64,000 bases of DNA from Magnolia sinica (taxonomy: Eukaryota > Streptophyta > Magnoliopsida > Magnoliales > Magnoliaceae): assembly GCF_029962835.1 (NCBI RefSeq), contig NC_080577.1, forward strand, positions 2,418,001 to 2,482,000, given 5' to 3'. The notes under the pieces were generated by a model. That model had not been told where the DNA came from and did no database searches. It worked only from the letters and a program-made list of their open reading frames with translations. Below are positions 49,819-61,732 of the stretch, one piece after another (within the stretch, counting starts at the first letter, position 1; each line of letters begins with the position of its first letter). Both the position numbers and the translations under genes were made by a program.

Positions 49819-52800
49819 ACTCAGCAAGCAGCATGTCTCGTCACTCACTGGGGTCCACATCCCGAGATGATTGGATGATTTGAACCGTCCATATTCCCAT
49901 TACTACATTGTCCCTTGATCACCCTTCAATGATGATTCTAACATCTGGTTTTTGGAGTTGAATAAAATCCATGAGGTCCACAACATGGACGTTTCAAATC
50001 ATGGGACCAGTTAGCATGTGGGCCCCAGTGAGTCACAGCAGAGGCAAAACGAACTCTTTACAATATTCAAGACTTGGGTTAAGCTCAGAAACTATTTTCG
50101 TTCAGTCAGAGAGTTTTAACTCAACTGATGAATGGAAAACTTGCTAATAGAGATTGGGCAAATCAATCTTGACCGTTCAATTCTTTTTTAACACCTGAGT
50201 TTTAATTGGAGGTGCAAAGCTTTTCAAATCTGAGTCGACTCAACCAAGTTCTGAATCAACAGCGAGTTCTTAAACACTGATATATGGTACAAATAATACA
50301 TTTGTATGCACGTATATAGAGGAATTTCTAACCTTTCTTTCTTGATGAAGGGAGGAATTTTACTTGGGCCATCTGCCTTGGGCCGTAGCCAGAGGTATCT
50401 GCATACGGTTTTCCCTCCCAAGAGCCTCACAGTTCTAGACACTCTAGCCAACCTTGGGCTCCTCTTCTTCCTCTTCCTAATAGGACTAGAATTGGACATG
50501 AAGGCCATTCGAAGGACAGGAAAACAGGCCCTTGGAATCGCTGCTGCAGGCATCAGCTTCCCTTTTGTACTTGGCATTGGTTCTTCATTCATTCTCCGAA
50601 ATACAATCTCAAAAGGTGTCCATGGCCCGGCATTTCTTGTCTTCATGGGTGTAGCCCTCTCTGTAACTGCCTTCCCCGTCCTGGCCCGCATCCTCGCTGA
50701 GCTCAAACTCCTGACTACTGATGTGGGACGGATTGCCATGTCAGCTGCTGCTGTCAATGATTTGGTTGCATGGATCCTTCTTGCCCTTGCCATCGCGCTC
50801 TCTGGCTCTAGCAATACCTCCCCTATTGTGTCCCTCTGGGTCCTGCTCTCCGGAGCTGCATTCGTCGTAGCTTCCGTCTACCTACTTCCCCCAATATTCT
50901 CTTGGATAGCTCGCCGTTCCCCGGATGGTGAGCCCATAGAGGAAATCTACATCTGTGGTACTCTGGCTGCTGTTCTGGCGGCCGCATTCATGACTGATGC
51001 TATTGGAATTCATGCCCTTTTTGGGGCGTTTGTGTTTGGAATTATCATCCCAAAGGAGGGCCCCTTGCCGGGCGCTCTGGTGGAGAGAGTGGAGGATCTT
51101 GTTTCAGGCCTACTCCTTCCATTGTACTTTGCCTCGACCGGGTTGAAGACCAATGTGGCTACCATACAAGGGGCCCAGTCATGGGGTCTGCTCGTTTTGG
51201 TGATTGTTACGGCCTGTGTGGGGAAGATTGTGGCGACTGTCACCATTTCGCTCGCATGCAGAGTGCCATTTAATGATGCCCTCATCCTCGGATTTCTCAT
51301 GAACGCAAAAGGCCTGGTAGAACTCATCGTACTCAACATCGGCAAAGACAGAAAGGTAATGAAGTTTTGTTTTTGTTTGGCAAAGAACAGAAAGCTACTT
51401 GTTATGTTTGGAAATAGTTCAGAAATTCCTTTTCTGAAGATGAAGAATTTGTTTTTGTTTCTTTGAAATGCTTCAACAATTGGTGTTGGGCAGAATGCTT
51501 TCCCTCAAATTGATATTTCGCCTGTTTTGAGTGGAGGGCTGAAAAGTGAAAAACTGATAGCCTTCCCAGTTGGTTCTGTTTTCCATGCCATCCCAAACGA
51601 TTGGTAAGATTGAAACAAAATCATCCTGCTGACATGTTCAGTGAAATTTTGATTTTGTGTGCTTCCAAACGCATCCTTCATCTATTAAAAGAAATTTGGA
51701 ATTTGATTGAGGCGATTCCTCATCTCTATCATCCGACTCCTGCATTGCCTACCTTCCTAGTTTAGTTTCTTTCTTCTTCTTCTTCTTCTTCTCTCTCTCT
51801 CTCTCTCTGTTTTTTTTTTTTCTGCATGCTGCTCCAAACGATTGGGAAGTTCAAAACAATGCTACCCCACTGACATGTTCAACAAATTTTGACTTGGGGT
51901 ACTTCCAAACTCACCTTGCATTTATTAACATTTATTTCGAATTTATGGAAGTGATTCCTCTGTTTTCCCACTCCTGCATTGCCGACCTTCCCAGCTGGGT
52001 TAATTTTCCATGCCACATGCAAAATTAGGAAGGGTCCGTTTGAATGGTGGGAAAACAAAAGAAAAGTTAAGAAAATTGTAATGAGATTTCCAATGAATTT
52101 CATGAGTATTGTTGAAACATGGGTTCGATTTTAGGGGGTCTTGTTTGGTTAGAAAGTGAGAATGTCATGAAGCTCTCACATTGGAGGACACCTCTTATCT
52201 TGCATGTGATGATGTGTTAGTGTTTGGATAATGATTGCTTTTGGAATCCAATATTTCCTTTACCATTCAAACATAGTGAAAAATCCCATTATGGAAAAAC
52301 TCATCCATTTTTTTTTCCTTTTCTTTTCTTTTCTCGCTATCCAAACAGACCCCATGTTCAAACAAAAGTCATCCCACAGACATGTTGAACTTTGGAATTT
52401 GATAGTGGCAATTCCTCTTCTCTCTTCCAACTCCTGCATTGCCAACCTTCCCAATTTGGTCCTTTTCCATGCCACCCCAAACGATTTCAAGTTTGAAACG
52501 AAGTCATCCCACCAACATATTCAACTAGATTTCGATTTGGCTGCTTCCAAACTGAGAAAAATAAAATAAATTCAAAAAATTTTGGGCAAGTTGAGGAGAA
52601 TTCTCCCTTACATTCATCACATAATACTTCTAGGTCCCAACACACCCAAGTAACTGGATTCATTATCATACATCTATTAACAGAAATAAGGAATTTGATA
52701 GAATGCAGAACTTCTTACGTGGTCCCGTTCCTACATTGCTGAAATTGCATTTGCTCTGTTGTCGCAGGTGTTGAATGATCAGACGTTTGCCATCATGGTT

Positions 52801-54000
52801 CTCATGGCTCTCTTCACAACCTTCATCACCCCGCCCCTCGTCATCACGTTCTATAAGCCGTTGAAGAGGTCTAGCATTCCCTACAAGCACAGAACCATAG
52901 AACGGGAAGACCAAGACACCCAACTTCGTATCTTGGCCTGTTTCCACAGCACAGGGAATATTCCGACGATGATCAATCTCATTGAGGCCTCACGAGGGAC
53001 AGACCGGCCTGCGGAGCTGTGTGTTTATGCATTGCATCTCATGGAGCTCTCTGAGAGGCCATCAGCAATCCGCATGGTGCACAAAGTGATGATGAATGGT
53101 CTGCCTTTCTGGAACAAGATGCGGTGGTCTGGCGCTGACCATGTGGTTATCCCCTTTCAGGCATTCCAGCAGCTGAGCAGCGTCTTAGTAAGGCCAATGA
53201 CATCCATCTCTGCTCTATCCAACATGGACGAGGACATATGCACGAGCGCGGAGAGCAAGCGGGCTGCTATCGTGATCCTACCATTCCACAGGCACCAAAG
53301 GTTGGACGGCACCTTGGAGACAACACGCCCTGAGTTCCGGTCAGTCAACCGGAGGGTGCTTGAGCACGCGCCGTGCTCGGTCGGAATCCTCGTCGACCGA
53401 GGCCTTGGTGGGGCTGTCCATGTATCCGCTACCGATGTTGCATCCTCCATCGTCGTCTTGTTCTTTGGCGGGCCTGATGATAATGAGGCGCTTGCTTACG
53501 GAATGCGAATGGCCGAGCACCCTGGGATCCAGCTGACTATGGTTCACTTCAAAACCGAGGATGGGTCCGTTGGAGACAGCATAACAATCGCGGTGGATTG
53601 TGATTCCTGCTCCAAACAAAAGACCAACGATGAGCTTATCGCCAAATTCCAGAGGAAAACCATGAAAGATGACTCTTTTCGGTATGAGGAGAGGGTAGTT
53701 GGGAAGACAGGGGTGGTAACTGCTATCGGCGAATTCAAGCGGTGCAATCTATTTCTAGTAGGAAGGATGCCTGAAGGGGCTGCTGCGGAGACTCTGACAG
53801 AAGTGAGTGAGTGCCCCGAATTGGGTCCGGTTGGGAGCTTGTTAACATCATCAGAATTCCCAACGACGGCATCGGTTTTAGTAGTTCAACAGTATCGCGG
53901 CAAAACGACATCAACAAACTTGGTATTTGATGCACCTTCGACGGAAAAAGGATTGCCGGAAAGGCATCGCTCGGCGGATTCCGATGCTGAGTCTAGCTGA
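49474..54000 (+). CDS. CHX18: Cation/H+ exchanger CHX17/18/19-type, copy 2
   Basis: Exons 49474-49668, 50351-51355 and 52768-54000 (GT-AG introns at the same codon boundaries as copy 1) encode 810 aa. It differs from copy 1 at 5 of 65 residues in exon 1 and about 41 of 410 in exon 3, and lacks two residues (Met-Ala) near the C-terminus. The Asn-Asp pair ([11 protein letters not shown], 201-202) and Lys385 ([10 protein letters not shown]) are kept, so exchange function is plausible. Charge-altering changes cluster in the cytosolic tail, for example GTGRHAGLS to GTDRPAELC and MRGSSAD to MRWSGAD. Introns are 682 and 1412 nt against 767 and 1281 in copy 1. The frame is intact with no premature stop, so both duplicates look functional; expression cannot be judged. 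Confidence 0.95.
49788..49817. repeat. (CT)n microsatellite in CHX copy 2 intron 1
   Basis: About 15 CT units; copy 1 has only a short TCTCTCTG at the equivalent place. A further (TTC)n(TC)n run lies in intron 2 at about 51773-51808. Confidence 0.85.
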
Positions 54001-54294
54001 TTGGCTTTTGCAGATATTGATTTTTGGACTGTAGATGGCATGCATGGCTGCTAGACTCATAGATACTGGATATAAATGTTGGAATGGATGTTATATATGT
54101 TTAGATCGCCTGTTCGGGTACAGTACATAAGCAGCTTTTTTTATATATTGCAGCAAATATCCTCCTTTTCTAATGAACGTTAGTTTGATAATTACCTTCG
54201 TAAAAGTAATTTGTTAACTTAAAACTTACAACCATAAATAAAAATTTTTGACTTTATAGCTTTTTACATTTTTTTACATCTCTCCTCTCTCTCT

Positions 54295-55260
54295 CAACAT
54301 GATGGACGGTTCATTTCAAAGGTGGCCCCACATGATGTACGGTCCACATCAAAGGTGGGCCCACATGATGGACCGTTCACATCGAAGGTGGGTTCCGCAT
54401 AATGGGGTTGGACATTGACGGTGGCCCTACACTACAAGATGGAAAATTAACATTACGGTGGACCCCACATGATAGATGGTTCATGTCAAGGTAGGCCTAC
54501 ATAATGAAAGGTCCACGTTAACGGTGGCCCTACACTACAAGATGGAAAATTAACATTACGGTGGACCCCACATGATAGATGATTCATGTCAAGGTAGGCC
54601 TACATAATGAAAGGTCCACGTTAACGGTGGCCCTACACTACAAGATGGAAAATTAACATTACGGTGGACCCCACATGATAGATGATTCATGTCAAGGTAG
54701 GCCTACATAATGAAAGGTCCACGTTAAAGGTTAGCCTCTAATGATGAATGGCCTACATCCAAATTGGGCCCCACATGATGGATCGACTACTTCAAAGGTG
54801 CAGCCCACATGATGGAAGATCCACATAAAAGTGGGCTCCACATGATGGGCAATATATGTTGAAGGTGGGCCCCACATGATGGATGGCTCGCATCAAAGTG
54901 AGCCCCACCTGATAAATGGTCCAAATAAAACATTGGCCCCTAGTAATGAATGGTCCTCATCCAAGGCAAGCCCCACATGATAGATGACCCACTTTGAAGG
55001 TGGCTCCCACATGAGGGATAGTCCACATCAAAGGTGGGCTCCACCTAATGGGCAGTGGACACTGAAGATGGGCCCCACATGATTGACAATTAACATTGAT
55101 GGTGGGCCACATATGATGGATGACCTAAATTAGCAAGCCCCATGTAATGGATGGTCCATATCAAAGATCACCCCTTGTGATGAATAGCCTACATCCAACG
55201 TAGACCCACATGACGAAGGCCCACTTAGAAGTTGGGTTCCACGTGATGGATGATCATATC
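54295..55260. repeat. Degenerate minisatellite, CACATGATGGA type (unit 2)
   Basis: Same unit type as 39230-40520, resuming at about 55995-56190 after an interruption. It contains a higher-order repeat at 54421-54729: three near-identical 103-bp units, each beginning GTGGCCCTACACTACAAGAT, at 54421, 54524 and 54627. Confidence 0.85.
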
Positions 55261-55261
55261 C

Positions 55262-55990
55262 AATCTCTAACATGACGACCAACACACTTTGAGTTAGTTC
55301 CCTGGAAAGCTATCCGTGTCCTAACCCACTAGCCATGTGAATGTGAATCGTGGTAACCATGGGTTACAAATTAGACATGTAATATGTCTTGGACGGATTT
55401 ATTATTGCTCACATTTATTAGGTTTGTTGATGAGTGATTACTTTGATAGTCCTTAGGAAGTTGAGCTTGGATATGACGGTCATTGACCAGGGGTGGCAGA
55501 ACACCATACTAAGTACATCCATGAAACTTAAACCCTCCTTATTTACATGATCTTATCTTAGAGGAGATGAAGAGCTAGCCTATATGTCCTTGCTCCATGG
55601 GACGTATAAATGTGAAGAAAAAGAGAGAGAGTCTGATAGAGCTGAGATCCACTCCATCCTCCTCAATTATCCTCATGTGTGGTATACATGTGTGAATGGT
55701 ATACTTATTTCTCGACACCTACCATAGAATTAGATGTCGGATTATCTTGACTCTCTGGTACTAAGATAGATCATGGAGACTCATTGATTTGAAAGATTGA
55801 CATTGAGAGATTGGTATCATAGACCTCTCTTTTGTGCACATCCCGTGCAAATATGATCTCCACCATTTATATATTTTGTTATATTTGAAAATAAATATTC
55901 TTGTAATGGGTCCTTATCAAATTGCATTCTACTATATTCTGCTACATTAGGCTAGGCACTCGACAATACATGTTTGTACGCTAGGAACCC
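55262..55990 (+). mobile_element. Insertion splitting the minisatellite, possibly a solo LTR with PBS
   Basis: Sequence unrelated to the minisatellite. ACGTATAAATGTG near 55605 could be an LTR TATA box, and TTGGTATCATAGACC at 55811-55825 resembles an initiator-Met primer-binding site with changes. No coding sequence follows. Retrotransposon origin is a weak inference. Confidence 0.3.
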
Positions 55991-56199
55991 GGCAATACAT
56001 CTAAGGTGGCCCTGCATAATGGACAACCCACATTGAAGATGGCCTTGCAAGATGGATGCTCCATTTAAAAGTAGGCCCCACACAATGGAAGGTTCAGATT
56101 GAAGACAAGGCCAACGTGGGCCTAACATGATGAACTATTCACGCCAAACATTAGCCTTAAACGGTGGACGGTAGAAATTAAAAATAGACCCTACATGAA

Positions 56200-56782
56200 T
56201 AAGTAAAAATCGAAAGCAATTTCAATGAAAGATATTTCAAAAAAAAAAAAAAAGGTGAAAAGAGAATGATGTTAAAACTACTCAAGTGATGTTTAAAAAT
56301 TAAACAAACATTTTTATTTTTACTTTCTGGATGATAAGGTAAAAAGTAGAAACCAAGACAAGTTATCTTGGGCATCAGTAGCATGAGTAAAAGACTTATG
56401 ATCCAAATTAAACAAATCAAAATTTTCTGGTCACCAAAATCCCAGACATGCGGCATGGTGGACCATCGTTCTGTACCAGTCCATTTTCCGGTCACTGATC
56501 AGATGGACGCCACAATCCAGATTTTAGGGAGGATATTGCTCATCCATCCATGTGGTATGTTGTTGCACCTGAAACAGACACTCGTCTTCCAATACCATAC
56601 TATCTTCGGAGGAAATAGACCTTGGTTTGCAAACAGCACACAGCAATGAAAGAAGAGAGCAGAAGGCATAGAACAACACTTGCAACAGAGAAAAAAGCAT
56701 GTATCTTGAACATTATTCATTTTCTCTTATAACTGCATGCCCATTCCCAACAACAAGAAATCTACAATCCCTTAGATAAAGG
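56200..56782. other. Intergenic between the duplication and BAG6
   Basis: No gene. 56440-56560 has degenerate CATGGTGGACC / CCATTTTCCGGTCACTGATC motifs that recur near 62285-62320 on the other side of BAG6. The BAG6 3' UTR should occupy part of this stretch. Confidence 0.5.
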
Positions 56783-56925
56783 TAGAAGGAAGAAAGAGGC
56801 ATTTGCTACAAATCACACTGCAGTAACTGCAGAAGGAAGAACGAGGCATTTGCTCCAAATCACACTGCAGTAACTGCAGAAGGAAGAAAGAGGCATTTGC
56901 TACAAATCACACGGCAGTAACTACT
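56783..56925. repeat. 48-bp tandem repeat spanning the BAG6 stop codon
   Basis: Three units starting AGAAGGAAGAAAGAGGCATT at about 56783, 56831 and 56878. The BAG6 stop (56907-56909) sits in the third unit, so the downstream units repeat the last codons and a stop-like sequence in the 3' UTR. Confidence 0.85.
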
Positions 56926-59900
56926 GCCCTCTCTCCCATCCGACCATCTACTGCTTTGAAGGCAGACCCAACTACCAGTTGTCGCCTCACCTTCAATTTC
57001 TTCTTCTTCGTCAACTTCCTCTCCAAATCCCTCACCCTACTATTGAGATCCGATATGACCGTCAGCTGTTGTTTCCCTGCTTCTATCAGCTTCTCCAACA
57101 TCTCTTTCAGGTTCTCCGTCCCGCCCATTGGTTTCTCATCTTCCGTCCTCAATTCAGCATCAACAGCAACAGAAAGTTCTTCTTTCGGTGCTGAGAGGCT
57201 CTCTGCCAGAGGAGATTCAACTTCAACAATGGCTGCCTCAGAGCTAGGAGATTCAACTTGAGCAACAGGAGCTTCAGCTGTTACAGAGGCAGATGGTTTA
57301 TCTTCGACACCAACTTCAGCTGGTTCTGCTGATCTGTTCTTGGTAAATTCAAGCTCCAGTAATTGGTCTTGAGCATTTTCTGCTGAGATTGTGTCCTCGG
57401 TAACAAGAACAGCAGTCTTCACTTCCAGCCTCTCACCACCTCCCTTGGCCTTCTCAACATCATTCACAGGAGCAGTGACATCCAGAGCTGCAAGTTCTGA
57501 ACATGGGGCATCAGCATCAGCTACAGAATCCACACCAGGGCTTGAGATTTCTGAAAGAGCTGGAAGCTCGTCTGGATTGGAATCAACCTCCTTCTCCGTC
57601 TGCACTGGGGGTGGCTCTGCAACTGCATTTCCAGCAGGTTCTCGTGAAGCTCCAGACTCAATCTCTCCGCTCTTCTCTAACAGCAGCTCTATCATTCCCC
57701 CCAACTTTGAGCTAAGCTCCTCGTTTTTCACCATTGGCACAGCCTCCACCAACAGCTCTCTGGTTCCCAATGCATCCTCTCTTTCATGCACATCTTTAAC
57801 TGATGGAGGTTCCTCAGATTCTTCTGGCATTGAATTTGGCAATTTGCTAGTTTCTGCTAGATTTGAGAGTGACTCCACTATGGACTCTTTCACTGATGGA
57901 GGCTCCGTGAATTCTTCCGTCTTCAAAGCAGGCTGGACCTCTGCCAGCATCTCCACTCCTGAACCGCACATTTCGTCTCTTGCTGTGAATGCCGCGGATC
58001 CCTCCATTGTAGAATCTACCTTTTCACCCTTCACCAATGCCAGCTCTGTGAGAGACTCCACCTCGGATTCTTTCACTAATGGAGGCTCTGTGAATTTCTC
58101 CATCTTCAAAGCAGGCTCTTCATCTTTCTGCACTGGTGGGACCTCTTTCGGCATCTCAGCTCCTGAACCGTGCATCTCATCTCTTGCTGCAATCACGATG
58201 GATCCCTCCACTGCAGAATCTACCATTTCATCCTTCACCAATGCTAGTCGGACAGATTCCTCGAGTGCAGAATTTGAATCTTCATTCACTGGTGGTGGTG
58301 GCTCCACCAGCACTTCCACTACAGCATCCAGCCTTCCATTTTCCACAGCGAGCATTTCTGGTTTCTCATTTCCAGAGCCAGATATATCAGCTACAGCTGA
58401 GGATGAAGGCTCCACAGATGGCTCTTGTTTGGACACTGGCCCTTCATTCTCCACCAATGGAGACTGCAAAGTTTGTTCAATTTCAAGCACTTCTTTCTCT
58501 ACTGTTGGCGGTACTACAACTTCCTCTATTTTACCAGAATCAGATACTACACGTCCAGCAGTAGGTGGATCCACTGATGCATCAGGTTCAGAAGTGGACT
58601 CTGTTACCATAGAAGAACTGACATCTCCAGCAGCTCGGTGACGATCTTCAGAAGCTATCTTCATGGGCATCACTTCAGCCACTGTGGACGTGGGTCCAGC
58701 AGATGTCTGGGTGGCCAAGGAATCGAGCTTCTCCTGCAGGAAAACCAGCTCCCTCGCCACAGATTTTCTGACCTCTCTTACACTTGGGTGCAAGCCCTGA
58801 TGATTAGACAACCAAAAACAAAGAGTATGAGATCTCCACCCCATCTTCCAAGATCAAATAGCATGGACAGATCACCCAACAATGCCAATGATATGACAAG
58901 AACATCACCAAAGCAGTGGCAATAGGTTGGATCAGCCCCGCTTATGAAGCAGGCTTTGGCAAATGTGTAGCAGGTTGGGGTCGGGCTACTAGTAAATGGG
59001 TTGGGCTTGGGTTGAACACTACCCAACCTCACCAGCCCATATATGCAATTAATGGGCTGGGGAGATGATCCAACACAACCCAAAACTGAGAGAGAACAAT
59101 ATATACAGAGATGTATATATGAGACATCCATAGATGTATCCACTAATTGTGCTGATTTCATTCTGACACCTAAGTTGGGTCATGATGGCTCGGTTGGGCC
59201 CAAACCTATTACAACTAAATGGGTCGATACAGGCTTGATAATGGTAATGGCACATGGGTCCAGTTTGGGCTAGAGGTCTTGCCCCTTTAGTAAATGGGTT
59301 GGGCTTGGGCTAACCCCAATGTGACCCATTGACACCCCTATGCAAAATACTAGTGCATCATCCCTGATTGAGCCAAGCATACTTAAGGGTGAATTTGAAG
59401 CAAAGATCCTTTAGATTGATTTCTTTGGATCATATGCTCGAACCATCTACTTGAGAACCACAATCTTGACAGTCATTTCAGGCGGCATCCCCCTGGATTT
59501 CACTCAGAATTTGAGTTCTGACTCTTTCAATTGCAGCCCCATGTCCTTCCAGTGCATAGTTTGGTAACATGTTGGAATACAACCAACTGACCAAGCAAGT
59601 GTTAAAGAAAAGACATGCTTTTGGAAAACATTCCAACACACCACAACATATCAAGGAAAACATGGTTGCAGGGATCGCAAAGGTGTAAAGAGATTGCATG
59701 CACATTTTGGAGATGACACGAAAGAAACTCATACCTGAATAGTGTCCAGTTGCAGGAGTAGATTCATTATAGTCTCACCAATGACTAGCCTTTGCTTCTC
59801 ATCCTGCTGCATATCACTAGAGACTTCAAGACGGCGAATCCTCTCTCTGACATTCCCCACCTGCTCACGAACTTTCACTATCTGCCTCAATTTCTTCAAT

Positions 59901-61732
59901 GGTTCCAATTTTCTGACCTCAAAACCGCGATATGTAGACTGAATAAGGACTGCTGCATCTGTGGTTGATAGCTCCATCTTCTCCATTTCCTCTCCAGTTT
60001 TAACCTCTGCAGCATCCACAGTTCCCTTGCCTTCTTCAGAAGCATGTTTTCTTTCACCTATTTCTGCTGTCTCAGTCACTGATCTATCCAAAACAGCTTC
60101 AGCAGAATCTGTATGCACCCCAACCTGACTTTGAACCTCATCTTCTTTCTTCGCACCTCCCTTCCCAGTTTCAGTCATCTTATTCTCCTCAGCCTCAACC
60201 CTGGGCTCTGCCGCTTTCTCCTTTGATAATTCTTGTTTGGCTATGTCAGTCAGGACGCTCTTCTTGTTCTCAACCTCAACAACCTTCATCGCCTTTTCTT
60301 TTAACCCTTCCTTAACGTCATAAGTTGGGGCCGCTGCCTTCTCCTGCACCTCAACAACCTTGATCTCCTTTTTCTTTGGTTCTCTTTCCTCGGCCTTATC
60401 CAGGACAGGCTCTTTTGGTTTCAAAGCCTGATTACCTTCGTTACTTTGGACCACCTTATTTTCCTGTACCTCGACAACCTTAGGCTCCTTTTTCTTTGGT
60501 TCTCCTTCCTTGGGCTTGTCCAGGACAGGCTCTTTTGGTTTCGAATCCTGTGGCCTTCTGTCTTTCACACCAGGTGGACTAGGTGACCTCGAATTGCCAT
60601 TTCCATTTTTCTTCTTAGGAAGTGGATCAACTCTCAAACAAACAGGAGGCAGTTTAGATGCCTTCTTTGCAATGTTGTCTGAAGACTTCTTCTCTTCAAC
60701 ATGCTTCACAGGAATGCTTCTGGTCGTAGTCTCGGGAGGCTGCGTCTCTCTGCTATCTTCTATTTGCTTGGGAGGATTGCTTTTGGGTTTAGTCTCTTTC
60801 GCAGGCACAGCAGATGAATCAACACCTCCCAAAATTTCTTCAGCAACCCATGGCTTATCCCCACGATCACCATTCTCAAGAAGCTTCACTGGAATGATCT
60901 TGGACTTTGGTGGCTCTTCTGTGAAATTCGGGCTGACATTAATGTCATTCAAATCCTTCTTTTCAACCTCCTTAGCCTTATCATAGCCAGGCATCCAGAT
61001 TATCGGAAAAGGCAAATTGGTTATCTTGTCTTCGGTTTGCTGATCTCTGTTTCCCTTCTCTTCACCACCCCACTTCAATGATTTGATGCTGTTCAAGTCG
61101 AGTGGCACCCATCCATTCCAAGCCTTCGGATCTGTTTCTGGAAGTTTGCTGCTCTTTTCGTCCTTCATGTAACCAGGTGGCACCCAAATTATAGGGTAAG
61201 GGTGGTTTGGCATTTTGGTCAGACCCCCTGCAGAATCATTATCCTTCTGCTCAACATCAGGCCTCGCTTCTTCGATTTTCACATTACTTTCAGCCTTGCG
61301 ATCAGAAGCATGGTTTGGACACCCACAGCAACGGTCTCTACCCATGTTTTTATCATATTCATATCGAGCTTGTTCTGCTGGATGATGCGGAGGAACGAAA
61401 TAGGTAGGGAAAGCATCAGGATAAAGAGGATAGGGTCCATGATAATACAAAGGAGGAGGTGGTGAGGGATGAGCATGTGGAGGTCTGAAACTGTAGAAGC
61501 CAGATGGGTAACTATGGTTGCAGAAGGAATGACATTCTGTTGTCTGTGGATAGCCAAAGCTGCCATTGTACGGCCAAGATTTGAAAGTTGTTGGAGGTTC
61601 AGATGGATCAATTTTCATTTGAGGAGGGATAGTTTCCCAGCTCGGATAGTAATGGTGAGGGTACGGGATGTGATTTCTTGGATGGGAATGAGTCTGGGGA
61701 AATGAATCCATGTAACTATAAACAGGATACAT
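56907..61732 (-). CDS. BAG6: BAG family co-chaperone, BAG6-type, IQ and BAG domains
   Basis: Two exons: 61732-59735 (666 codons) and 58796-56907 (629 codons plus stop), joined at a phase-0 GT-AG intron to give 1295 aa. The first exon begins with a Pro/Tyr/His-rich region (MYPVYSYMDSFPQ), then Lys/Glu-rich repeats (KEPVLDK..EPKKKE..KVVEVQE). An IQ motif (about 593-615, AAVLIQSTYRGFEVRK) directly abuts the BAG helices (about 613-690). The intron falls inside the BAG domain, between LLLQLDTIQ and GLHPSVREVRKSVARELV. Exon 2 is a long acidic, probably disordered tail with an internal duplication of about 75 residues (ARDEMHGSG / ARDEMCGSG). Plant BAG6 binds calmodulin through the IQ motif, regulates Hsp70 and acts in stress, cell death and basal immunity. 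It is longer than Arabidopsis BAG6 (about 1043 aa), mainly through the repeats. Confidence 0.93.
58930..59345 (+). repeat. GGGTTGGGCTTGGG-rich transposon remnant in the BAG6 intron
   Basis: The stretch carries AAATGGGTTGGGCTTGGG twice (58992 and 59292) and CCCAACC tracts, and ends ATTGACACCCCTATGC. An ATTGACACCCCTA end is typical of a widespread plant hAT-like non-autonomous family. The matching left terminus is not visible, so this is probably truncated. Confidence 0.5.
60340..60550 (-). repeat. BAG6: 120-bp coding repeat in BAG6 exon 1
   Basis: CAGGACAGGCTCTTTTGGTT occurs at about 60401 and 60521, exactly 120 bases apart. It encodes two 40-residue units (KPKEPVLDK...EPKKKE..KVVEVQE), with a degraded third unit further downstream in the protein. 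Confidence 0.8.

Larger units (their letters stand above)
40560..56200. repeat. Tandem segmental duplication, unit 2 (about 15.6 kb)
   Basis: Begins with CCCCTTCTATCTCCAAACCTTC, equal to 18480 onward in unit 1, immediately after the end of the unit-1 minisatellite, so the junction is head to tail near 40545. Segments found here and not in unit 1 include 40800-44150 (five palindromes and a MITE) and 47360-48830. The right boundary is placed where the minisatellite fades (about 56190). Confidence 0.75.

Noticed and set aside
57391..58641. 416-codon open frame on the plus strand
   Set aside because: It is the antisense of BAG6 exon 2; the Ser/Thr-rich product mirrors the Glu-rich coding strand and has no domain.
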